A DNA stretch of 64,000 nt from Flavobacterium sp. ACN2 (GTDB taxonomy: Bacteria > Bacteroidota > Bacteroidia > Flavobacteriales > Flavobacteriaceae). The first letter of the stretch is position 1. The number at the start of each line of letters is the position of its first letter. The notes below the pieces were generated by a model that was not told the origin of the DNA, made no database searches, and saw only the letters and a list, made by a program, of their open reading frames with translations. The stretch lies in the NCBI RefSeq assembly GCF_002303885.1, contig NZ_MRCM01000001.1, forward strand, positions 372,001 through 436,000, given 5' to 3'. This document shows positions 42,583 through 50,505 of this stretch, piece by piece. The position numbers and the translations under genes are program-made.

Positions 42583-44067
42583 ATGCATCCAAATACGATT
42601 CTTCTGCAAGACATAGCGGACAATACCCTTCTGCCTACGGCCGTCTATACTGGTGATAATCTTATGATTGTATTTGCTAACCAAGCTATGACCGAAACGT
42701 GGGGAAGAGGAAAGCAGGTGCTGGGCAGAACATTTAGCGAAGTGCTTCCAGATTCTAAAAAAGAATATTTATCTAATCAGGCTCTTAGCGTTTTAAAAAC
42801 GGGAATACCAATTCAGGACCGGGATGAAAAAGTAGAAGTCAGCAGAAATGGTGTAATTTTATCCTATTACTTGAACTATAGTTTTATTCCGCTTTACGAT
42901 CCAGATAAAAATATCTACGGCGTACTTAATACCGCTGCAGATGTTACAGAACTTCATGAATCCAGAGAGAAGACCCTTAAGGCAGATGAAAGGCTTAAAA
43001 TGGCAATTGATGCTTCCGGCATAGGAACATACGAGATAAATCTAACAACCAGAGAAGTTGCTTCATGCGGAAACTTTAAGCAGATTCTAGCAGTTGATGA
43101 ACTGAAAGATATTGATGTTTTAATTTCAAAAATCCACCCCGAAGATCTGGCTGTCCGGGAGAATGCACATAGAGAAGCCGAAATTACAGGGCTGATATCT
43201 TATGAAGCAAGAATAATCAGCAGCGGCCAATCTGAGAAGTGGGTAAAAATAACCGGAAAGATTGTTCGTGATTTAAATGGATCGCCCCAGACCATTATAG
43301 GAACTATTCTGGATATTAATGAGCAGAAGAAGTTTCAGGAAGAATTAAAAAAACAGGTTGCACAAAACACAGAAGAGCTTCGCCGCTCCAATGATGATCT
43401 TCTGCATTTTGCACATATTGTCAGCCATGATCTTAAAGAGCCTGTAAGGAAAATTAAGTTTTTCAATAATCTCTTAAAAAATGAGGCGCAGGATTTTATA
43501 AAAGAAAAATCTAAAAAATATTTTGACAAACTGGATCAGAGTGCACAGAGAATGCAGAATATTATTGAAGGGATTTTAGCCTACTCCACTATTAACAAAT
43601 CCATACAGACTGTTGAAAAAATAAATCTCAATGAGATTTTTGAAAATATTAAGACCGATCTCGAGCTTATCATGAAAGAAAAAGGAGCCATACTAATTAC
43701 CCGAGAACTTCCTGATATCCAAGGGGCACCAATTCTAATACACCAGCTCTTTTACAACCTTATTCAAAATGCCCTAAAGTTTTCAAAACCGGATCAGCCC
43801 CCGCGTGTTACCATAAAATCGTCGATTATAAAGGATAATGGTTCGGACTTTTTAAGGATCATCATTAAGGATAATGGAATCGGACTGGATCCAGTCTACG
43901 CTGAAAGGATTTTTAATGACTTTGAAAGGCTGCATTCCAAAGATGAGTATGAAGGAAACGGCCTGGGTCTCTCGCTCTGCAGAAAAATAGCAAAAAGGCA
44001 TAATGGAACAATCACCGCTCCGGAAAAAAAGATAAAGGTGCAGAATTTAGAGTTTCTCTTCCATTAA
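42583..44067 (+). CDS. PAS-domain sensor histidine kinase, frameshifted C terminus
   Basis: A 494-residue soluble sensor kinase. Two PAS domains (about 15-125 and 140-250, the second PAS_3-like with WVKITGKIVRDLNGSPQTIIGTILDINEQK), a coiled linker, the HisKA dimerisation helix with H282 in FAHIVSHDLKEPV, and the ATPase domain with N box (IHQLFYNLIQNALKFSKPD), G1 (IKDNGIGLDP) and G2 (NGLGLSLCRKIAKRH). There is no membrane segment, so it senses inside the cell. The end is abnormal: after a run of seven A (44024-44030) the frame runs to VQNLEFLFH, while the +1-base frame gives GAEFRVSLPL, the normal end of the fold, up to 44090. Confidence 0.88.
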   Translation: MHPNTILLQDIADNTLLPTAVYTGDNLMIVFANQAMTETWGRGKQVLGRTFSEVLPDSKKEYLSNQALSVLKTGIPIQDRDEKVEVSRNGVILSYYLNYSFIPLYDPDKNIYGVLNTAADVTELHESREKTLKADERLKMAIDASGIGTYEINLTTREVASCGNFKQILAVDELKDIDVLISKIHPEDLAVRENAHREAEITGLISYEARIISSGQSEKWVKITGKIVRDLNGSPQTIIGTILDINEQKKFQEELKKQVAQNTEELRRSNDDLLHFAHIVSHDLKEPVRKIKFFNNLLKNEAQDFIKEKSKKYFDKLDQSAQRMQNIIEGILAYSTINKSIQTVEKINLNEIFENIKTDLELIMKEKGAILITRELPDIQGAPILIHQLFYNLIQNALKFSKPDQPPRVTIKSSIIKDNGSDFLRIIIKDNGIGLDPVYAERIFNDFERLHSKDEYEGNGLGLSLCRKIAKRHNGTITAPEKKIKVQNLEFLFH

Positions 44068-44197
44068 GACAGAGCAGATCTGCAATTTAATAATATCAAT
44101 TCAGCTGGTCAAATGGCAAAACTGTACAATATTGGAATTACCTTCAATTTTACCGCAAAAAGCTAAGGCGGTTTATAAAGATATTTCACAAGGCAAA

Positions 44198-44475
44198 GTT
44201 TTGCTGCAAAACCGTGGCAAATCGACTATTGGAGCTTCCTGCAAAAGTGCCGCACAAAGCTAAGGCGGATTCTATTTAAGCTGTCTTAAAAAATCAAATA
44301 GATTTTTATACCAATCCCCAACAGGACATCAAAACCAAATTCATAAAGCAAGGAAAGACAGACACTATATATGGTAAGTCAATTTCTTCAAATCTTCCAT
44401 AAAATTTATAGAAATTTGTCCGTTCCTGCCACCACAGCCAAATGGCGCCGATTGAAGACAATTGGCGCCATTTTT
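44198..44475 (+). repeat. dispersed repeat family A, copy 3 (full length)
   Basis: Aligns over its length with copy 1: ACCGTGGCA, CAAAAGTGCCGCAC, AAAGCTAAGGCGG, TTTAAGCTGTC, AAATAGATTTTT, CAATCCCCAACAGGACATC, TCTTCAAATCTTCCATAAAA, AGAAATTTGTCC and the hairpin GGCGCCGATTG / CAATTGGCGCC at 44444-44469. A second AGCTAAGGCGG at 44161-44171 lies 97 bases upstream, hinting at an internal duplication. On the minus strand it encodes GAIWLWWQERTNFYKFYGRF. It is downstream of the minus-strand S41 peptidase gene, hairpin end first. Confidence 0.85.
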
Positions 44476-44528
44476 TATATGTTTTTTGGATTAATACATT
44501 CATCTTACTTTTGTTTATAGATATCTTG

Positions 44529-45782
44529 TCAATTCATACTTTCCAATTTCTGAATCATTGCTTTTGCAGATTCTGAACCTGAGTCTAATTCGAAAGACTT
44601 TTTATATGATTTCAAGGCATTCTCTTTATCCTCATTCAAAAAATACGCTTCACCTAAACTATCCCAGGAATTGGAATCATTTGGAAATAATTTTACATTC
44701 TCCTGAAATACAATCAGTGCGCTATCCATTTGTTTGTCCTGCATAAATGCATAGCCAATTTTGTTCAATACATTACTCGTATTTTTTTTCATTGTTTTTT
44801 TTACAGCATCTATATACGCATATACAAATGCATCTTTTTCATCCGTTTTTATGTCTGGCTGAACACCTTTTCCTTCCCAATTCGTTTTTGTAACCGGATT
44901 AATAGATTGTATATAAGGTAGCGATATTGTAAATCCGTCATTCAAATTAATTCGTTTTGTTCTATTAGCGCCACCTTTAGTGATTTCTCCTACTACTGCT
45001 GCCCTGTCCAAATGTTTTAATGTGTAAGTAAATGCTTCTGCAGCTGAAAAAGTATGCTTACTGGTTAGAATATAAAGCGGCTTGTCTGTGCTTCGTTTTC
45101 CCTTTACATTTTCAAACGAATATAGTTGTGTTTTTTCATTGGTTTCTCGTTCATAAAAATCACTTAATAAAACAGGTTTTTCATAAAAGAAGTAACTCGA
45201 TAATAACTGCATCATACTTGGAACACCACCTCCATTAGCACGCAGATCGATAATGATTGCATTAGTATTGCTTAAGAAATTCATTGTAGCTGCAACAGTT
45301 TCTTCTGCATATTTTATATCTGCAAATTGGTTTAAATTTAAATAGCCAATATTTCCGTCCAATATTTTTACCTCTTTAAATCCGTAATTAATTTCGGCCA
45401 TTTGCAAAGCCATTCTTTTCTCCATTTCTAATTGCGCTTCCTGAGAAATAATATTCTTTTCCCTGGTAATATGCTCCGGTTCAAATCGAACTTTTAAATG
45501 TAAATCTTTGCTAATACGTTGTAAATCTTCGGTTAGTATTTTAGAGAACTCAACAGGACTTGTAATTTCTTTATATTTATTAGATTTTAAATTTTTATCC
45601 AGTTCAATTGTCATTCTTTTTGACAAATCTAAATCGATATAAGATTTTCCAATATGAGTTTTTATTGCCGATACAATGGCCTTTTTCTCTTTTGTATCCA
45701 ATAGCCGTTTACTGTCTTGTGCCATTGTGTTTTGTACAATTAAAAATAGTGTCAGAAGGATCATTTTAAAATAGTTTTTCAT
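44529..45782 (-). CDS. exported S41-family peptidase with TPR tail
   Basis: A 417-residue periplasmic or surface serine peptidase of the S41 (C-terminal processing protease/interphotoreceptor) family. Signal peptide KNYFKMILLTLFLIVQNTMAQ; the core has NIGYLNLNQFAD, IIIDLRANGGGVPSMMQLL and the nucleophile serine in LTSKHTFSAAEAFTYTL. No PDZ domain is visible; instead about 90 C-terminal residues form TPR repeats (LNKIGYAFMQDKQMDSALIVFQENVKLFPNDSNSWDSLGEAYFLNEDKENALKSY). It is divergently oriented to the LytS kinase gene 216 bases away, so they may share control (inference). Confidence 0.9.
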   Translation of the reverse strand: MKNYFKMILLTLFLIVQNTMAQDSKRLLDTKEKKAIVSAIKTHIGKSYIDLDLSKRMTIELDKNLKSNKYKEITSPVEFSKILTEDLQRISKDLHLKVRFEPEHITREKNIISQEAQLEMEKRMALQMAEINYGFKEVKILDGNIGYLNLNQFADIKYAEETVAATMNFLSNTNAIIIDLRANGGGVPSMMQLLSSYFFYEKPVLLSDFYERETNEKTQLYSFENVKGKRSTDKPLYILTSKHTFSAAEAFTYTLKHLDRAAVVGEITKGGANRTKRINLNDGFTISLPYIQSINPVTKTNWEGKGVQPDIKTDEKDAFVYAYIDAVKKTMKKNTSNVLNKIGYAFMQDKQMDSALIVFQENVKLFPNDSNSWDSLGEAYFLNEDKENALKSYKKSFELDSGSESAKAMIQKLESMN

Positions 45783-45959
45783 AATGTTTTATTTTTAAAT
45801 ATTTATAATTTACAGCAAACCTATCTGTAAACTAAAATGATTTAAAACTTCTTTCATGAACCTGTAAATAGTTAGCACATACAATTAATTTGTATAATCA
45901 AATCTAGTTGAAGTCGAAAATAGTAGTGTTTATGTTTCATTTAAGTGAATTGATGCACA

Positions 45960-45994
45960 TTGTAGGGTAAAAAAGTCAATTTTTGTTAATTTTG
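45960..45994 (+). promoter_or_regulatory. promoter of the LytS/LytTR operon 1
   Basis: A -7 box TAATTTTG at 45987-45994 lies 4 bases before the ATG at 45999, again a near-leaderless arrangement. The best TTG is at 45960-45962, 24 bases upstream, slightly too far, as in regulated promoters. Confidence 0.55.
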
Positions 45995-45998
45995 ACTC

Positions 45999-47120
45999 AT
46001 GACTGAATTTCTTAAAAAATACAAAGCTTTTATCTATGGATTGGTGATCCAAAGGATAATAGCGGCTGTTTTGTTACATTTTCATTTTATTTACATAGAT
46101 AATACCGCACTATTGTCCAACACATTGAGTTTCATTTTTAGCTGGCTGATAATCTCACTGCCTATCCATTATTTTTCATTTTTAAAACAGCATAAAGCCA
46201 CTAGTTTAAAGTTACTTGTCTTAATTGTCATTTTTTTGGCAATCATTGTAAACGATATGAATTCGAAAATAATTGATAATCCAATAACATTTGTAGGATT
46301 AGTTGGTGTTGGATTATCTTTTTTCTCCATTATAGCCCCCTCCTATTTTAAGAAGCATGGCTTGATTCTAATCGGTTTTTATGTTCTGGCCTTAGGCTAT
46401 TTCTATTATATAAGGGTTTATACTAAAGATGTAAATAATTATTTTCAGCAGGAAAAAGAGATTAAAATTATCCTGACGCTTCCCTTTTTTATTTTACTTT
46501 TTATATGGTTTTATCAGCAATGGAAATGGCTCAAAACAATAGAATCAAAAAAAGCTAAAGCAGAGTTATCTTTATTGAAAAGCCAGATCAATCCGCACTT
46601 TTTTTTCAATACTTTAAATAATCTATATGGTCTAATAATAGAGAAATCTGATGATGCTCCAAACGTCGTTTTAAAATTATCTGACATAATGCGCTATACC
46701 ATTTATATGGGAAAACAAGATACCATACCACTAAAGGATGAAATAGAATATTTAAAGAATTACATTGATTTACATAAAATACGATATCAAAAAAGGGTCG
46801 ATATTTCTTTTAATCATGAGGGGCAGGCTGAATATAAAATTGCGCCATTATTATTTATTATTCCCTTAGAAAATGCTTTTAAGCATGGAGTAGAGCGTTT
46901 AACGGAAGATGCTTATATTCACATTAATATAAAAACTGATAATGACCTAATCTGTTTTGACATTGAGAATAACTTTGAAGCGCGGGAATCTCAAACTCCC
47001 GGTATTGGATTAAACAATTTAAAACAGCGTTTGAAGCTATTATATCCTAATAAACACCAAATGAAAATTGACATTACAGATTCTATTTATAAATTACAAC
47101 TAAAAATAGAAATGACATGA
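45999..47120 (+). CDS. LytS/YehU-type sensor histidine kinase
   Basis: A 373-residue membrane kinase. Six hydrophobic segments fill residues 10-175; the cytoplasmic part has the His_kinase domain with the phospho-accepting H200 in LLKSQINPHFFFNTLNNLYG and an ATPase domain (LLFIIPLENAFKHGVERL; GIGLNNLKQRLKLLYP). It overlaps the response-regulator gene by 4 bases (ATGA type), so both are translated together. Such pairs regulate membrane or export genes; the ABC locus 2.4 kb downstream and the S41 peptidase upstream are candidates. A paralogous pair lies on the other strand. Confidence 0.93.
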   Translation: MTEFLKKYKAFIYGLVIQRIIAAVLLHFHFIYIDNTALLSNTLSFIFSWLIISLPIHYFSFLKQHKATSLKLLVLIVIFLAIIVNDMNSKIIDNPITFVGLVGVGLSFFSIIAPSYFKKHGLILIGFYVLALGYFYYIRVYTKDVNNYFQQEKEIKIILTLPFFILLFIWFYQQWKWLKTIESKKAKAELSLLKSQINPHFFFNTLNNLYGLIIEKSDDAPNVVLKLSDIMRYTIYMGKQDTIPLKDEIEYLKNYIDLHKIRYQKRVDISFNHEGQAEYKIAPLLFIIPLENAFKHGVERLTEDAYIHINIKTDNDLICFDIENNFEARESQTPGIGLNNLKQRLKLLYPNKHQMKIDITDSIYKLQLKIEMT

Positions 47121-47821
47121 TATACTATTTAATTATAGATGATGAACCTATTGCACATCGTATTATTGAAAACTATTGCGAAAACTTGATGCATTTGGAA
47201 AAGAAAGGAAATTGCTATAATGCCTTTGAAGCTATAGAATTCTTAAATGAAAATTCAGTCGACTTGTTATTTTTAGACATCAATATGCCTAAATTATCTG
47301 GCTTCGATTTTTTAAAAACATTACCCAATCCACCTAAAATAATAGTAACCTCAGCCTATAAAGAATTTGCCTTAGAGGGTTATGAACTTAATGTCTCTGA
47401 TTATCTGCTGAAACCATTTGGTTTTGAGCGTTTCATAAAAGCAGTTAACAAAACAATTGATAATGCTCAAAATAAAAAAAGTATAACAGCAGGGCCAACA
47501 AACGAAGCAGAGCCAAAAACAAATAGCTTCTTTTTAAGGGGTGATAAAAAGTACCATCAAATTCATTTTGACGATTTACTGTTTATAGAAGCTTATGGAC
47601 ATTACTGTAAAGTATATCTAAAAAATGACATGATTATAAGTCATCAGAAAATTTCAGATTTTGAACAGCTTCTTCCAAAATTTAATTTTATAAGAACCCA
47701 TAAATCTTTTATTGCTGCAAAAGATAAAATTAAACAGATTGAAGGTAACAGGATATTAATTGATAAATACAAAGTACCTATTGGACAAACTTATAAAGAA
47801 AACATTATGATGCTTTTATAA
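47117..47821 (+). CDS. LytTR-family response regulator
   Basis: A 234-residue regulator: receiver with acids in LIIDDEPIA, phosphorylation site D54 in LLFLDINMPKLSG and lysine in YLLKPFGFERF; then the LytTR DNA-binding domain (FFLRGDKKYHQIHFDDLLFIEAYGHYCKVYL ... FIRTHKSFIAAKDKIKQIEGNRI). It ends 6 bases inside the convergent paralogue. LytTR proteins bind two direct repeats; none is assigned. Confidence 0.93.
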   Translation: MIYYLIIDDEPIAHRIIENYCENLMHLEKKGNCYNAFEAIEFLNENSVDLLFLDINMPKLSGFDFLKTLPNPPKIIVTSAYKEFALEGYELNVSDYLLKPFGFERFIKAVNKTIDNAQNKKSITAGPTNEAEPKTNSFFLRGDKKYHQIHFDDLLFIEAYGHYCKVYLKNDMIISHQKISDFEQLLPKFNFIRTHKSFIAAKDKIKQIEGNRILIDKYKVPIGQTYKENIMMLL

Positions 47822-48520
47822 TTTTGAATTTAATAAACCATTTACATTCATCTTATAGAGTTTCCCAATAGGAACTGTAAAATCACTGATCTTGATCCTG
47901 TTTCCTTCCACACTTTTAATATGTTTAATGGCAACAGCAAAGGATTTATGTACCTGCATAAAATCATTTTTAGGCAGTAATTCCATCAAATCAGAGAGTT
48001 TTTCTCTAACAAGTATTGCATTGTCATTTTTGGTAATTACTTTAACGTAGTTTCCTGATGCTTCTACATATAAGATCATACCAATAAAAATCTGTATGTG
48101 TTTTTTATCTGCACGTAAAAAAATGCTTTCTGAATGTTCATCCTCTACAGGATTAATGCTTACTTTAGAAGTCAAACTGGAAATTTTGTTTATCGCTTTT
48201 AAAAAACGTTCAAAACCAAATGGTTTTAAGAGGTAGTCAATAATATTAAGTTCATAACCTTCAATTGCGTACTGCTGGTAAGCTGTCGTAACAATAATTT
48301 TGGGAGGAGATGCCAGTGTTTTTAAAAATTCAAATCCTTTTAATTTGGGCATATTTAGATCTAAGAAAATTAAATCTACCGTATGATCTCTTAAATAATC
48401 CAGAGCCTCTAAGGCATCATAACAATTCTTTTTTAACTGCATATTGGGAAGCATATTACAATACTCCTCAATAATAGTATGCGCTATATGTTCATCATCT
48501 ATAATTAAATACCTGATCAT
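47816..48520 (-). CDS. LytTR-family response regulator, convergent paralogue
   Basis: Also exactly 234 residues, with the same layout: LIIDDEHIA, D54 in LIFLDLNMPKLKG, YLLKPFGFERF, and LytTR domain (IFLRADKKHIQIFIGMILYVEASGNYVKVI ... FMQVHKSFAVAIKHIKSVEGNRI). It is similar to the preceding gene over its full length and sits tail to tail with it, overlapping by 6 bases. Its kinase gene lies upstream and shares one base. The pair is an inverted duplication or two converging imports of the same family. Confidence 0.93.
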   Translation of the reverse strand: MIRYLIIDDEHIAHTIIEEYCNMLPNMQLKKNCYDALEALDYLRDHTVDLIFLDLNMPKLKGFEFLKTLASPPKIIVTTAYQQYAIEGYELNIIDYLLKPFGFERFLKAINKISSLTSKVSINPVEDEHSESIFLRADKKHIQIFIGMILYVEASGNYVKVITKNDNAILVREKLSDLMELLPKNDFMQVHKSFAVAIKHIKSVEGNRIKISDFTVPIGKLYKMNVNGLLNSKL

Positions 48521-49356
48521 TATAATTTTAAAATTAAAAGTGCTTTGTATGTAGTATTATTTTTTGAAACTAAAAATTCATGCTTTTTTGGATAAGCCAA
48601 TTCTAATCTTCTTTTCAAATTCTTAATACCGATACCAGATGACTGACCTGCTAAATCCATATCATAGTTATTCTCTACTTTAAAAGATATAGTATTATTA
48701 TTTGAACTAAGTTTAATAGTAACAAATGCATTTTCTCTTAAATTTTCGACACCATGTTTAAATGCATTCTCCAAAAGCATTATATAAAGTAAAGGAATTA
48801 TTTTAAGCTGATCATCCTCCACAGTAGTTTCAAAATTTACGTTTATCTTTTTGTGATAACGTAAAGTATGCAGGTCGATGTAGTTTTTTAAATAGGCAAT
48901 TTCCTCTCCTATCGTAACAAAATCTTTCTGGCCTTCATAAATACTATAACGCATCATATCAGAAAGTTTCAAAATTAATTCCTGTGCTTTTTTCTGGTCC
49001 TTTGCCACCCAGCCGTACAAATTATTGAGCATATTAAAAAAGAAATGGGGATTTACCTGATTCTGCAGATGCAGCAGCTCCATTTTCCCGTTTTCGTTTT
49101 TTAGTTTAATAATAAACAAAATTTGTTTTACCAGCCAATAAATACCAAAGCAAAATAATGCCAGATAGAGCAGGAAATAAAAACTGATAATCGGAATGCT
49201 GACTTTTGGACTATAGTTTTCAAAAAGTACTACAGAATCCTTATTTGAGGTAATTACTATAAAAAATATTACCACTATTGGGACTGCTGCTAAAACTAAA
49301 GCAATTGCCCCGATTATATTCCTCTTGTTATTGTTAGTTGCTAAAATCATAATCAC
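48520..49356 (-). CDS. LytS-type sensor histidine kinase, short
   Basis: A 278-residue kinase with only two membrane segments (about 14-36 and 56-82), against six in its paralogue, so the sensing part differs. H104 is in LHLQNQVNPHFFFNMLNNLYGW; ATPase-domain motifs LLYIMLLENAFKHGVENL and GIGIKNLKRRLELAYPKK follow. Its stop overlaps the regulator start by one base. The gene diverges from the ABC ATPase gene 198 bases away, so this pair is the best candidate to regulate the ABC locus (inference). Confidence 0.92.
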   Translation of the reverse strand: MIMILATNNNKRNIIGAIALVLAAVPIVVIFFIVITSNKDSVVLFENYSPKVSIPIISFYFLLYLALFCFGIYWLVKQILFIIKLKNENGKMELLHLQNQVNPHFFFNMLNNLYGWVAKDQKKAQELILKLSDMMRYSIYEGQKDFVTIGEEIAYLKNYIDLHTLRYHKKINVNFETTVEDDQLKIIPLLYIMLLENAFKHGVENLRENAFVTIKLSSNNNTISFKVENNYDMDLAGQSSGIGIKNLKRRLELAYPKKHEFLVSKNNTTYKALLILKL

Positions 49357-49505
49357 AAATGTAAATTAATAAAAATTATTGATAAAATAAGTTGACAAAC
49401 AATACATACAACACTTCCAACAGCCAGAAATAAGTGATGAAAACACTTTATGAGCACCAAGTATATTTGTGTCACAAAACAGACTGGTTCATCACATTTA
49501 CTTTA

Positions 49506-49532
49506 TTGATATCAGCTAAGAAAATATGTTTG
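49506..49532 (+). promoter_or_regulatory. promoter of the ABC transporter genes
   Basis: TTG at 49506-49508 and TATGTTTG at 49525-49532 (16-base gap, near consensus), 22 bases before the ATG. The -7 box is part of an inverted repeat TGTTTG ... CAAACA (49527-49553) spanning the start of transcription, a possible repressor site. Confidence 0.6.
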
Positions 49533-49554
49533 TTTAAAATTTAAATTCAAACAA

Positions 49555-50442
49555 ATGAACAGTCTTAACATTTCCAATCTCTCCAAAACCTATTCTAATG
49601 GTGTAAACGCGCTGCAAAACATAACGCTGGATATTCCGGTAGGCATGTTTGGTCTTTTGGGTCCCAATGGTGCAGGAAAATCAACTTTAATGAGAACAAT
49701 CGCCACCTTACAAGAGGCAGACTCCGGCAGCGTGAAACTCGGAGATATAGATGCCCTTAAACAGAAACATGAACTAAGAAAAGTATTGGGATACCTGCCC
49801 CAGCAATTTGGTTTGTACCCTAAAATTTCCGCTGAAGTCCTCCTGCACCACTTAGCGGTGTTAAAAGGAATTACTAAGCAAAAAGAACGCCGCGAAATAG
49901 TGAATGCCCTTTTACATAAGACTAATCTATATGAGGTAAAAAACCAAAACCTAAGCGGATTTTCAGGCGGAATGAAACAGCGTTTTGGCATCGCGCAGGC
50001 ATTACTCAATAACCCAAAATTACTTATTGTTGATGAGCCCACTGCCGGACTCGATCCTGTTGAAAGAAACCGGTTTTATAACATCTTAAGCGAGCTTAGT
50101 GAAAACACAGTGGTAATACTATCAACGCATATCGTGGATGATGTAAAGGAATTGTGCACGAGCATGGCCATCATCAATAAGGGAGAAGTACTTCTTAAAG
50201 GGAATCCTTTGGAACTAATAAACCAGACTGAAGGAAAAATATATCAAAAAACAATTCATAAAAATGAATTGGAAGAGTATAAGAAAGAATATAAAGTAAT
50301 TGCAGAAAAATTATTTCTTGGAAAACCTATAATTCATGTCATAAGTGAAAACAATCCCGAAAATGGTTTTATCTCAGTAAATGCTGGTTTAGAAGATGTG
50401 TACTTTTCGCAGATTCTTGCCAGTTCTAAAAAGAACCTTTAA
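49555..50442 (+). CDS. ABC transporter ATP-binding protein
   Basis: A 295-residue ATPase: Walker A GPNGAGKST (36-44), Q loop in LGYLPQQFGLYP, signature LSGFSGG (133-139), Walker B LLIVDEP (156-162) and switch histidine in ILSTHIVDD. The C-terminal 75 residues are an extra domain seen in ABC-2 type exporters. It powers the fused permease/peptidase encoded 63 bases downstream; together they would form an ABC-2 exporter. Fully intact. Confidence 0.94.
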   Translation: MNSLNISNLSKTYSNGVNALQNITLDIPVGMFGLLGPNGAGKSTLMRTIATLQEADSGSVKLGDIDALKQKHELRKVLGYLPQQFGLYPKISAEVLLHHLAVLKGITKQKERREIVNALLHKTNLYEVKNQNLSGFSGGMKQRFGIAQALLNNPKLLIVDEPTAGLDPVERNRFYNILSELSENTVVILSTHIVDDVKELCTSMAIINKGEVLLKGNPLELINQTEGKIYQKTIHKNELEEYKKEYKVIAEKLFLGKPIIHVISENNPENGFISVNAGLEDVYFSQILASSKKNL

Positions 50443-50505
50443 TTCTCCTGAATACTTAATCAAGTAAAATTTTCTATTCTAATCTATTAAAATTAACGAT
50501 TAACC

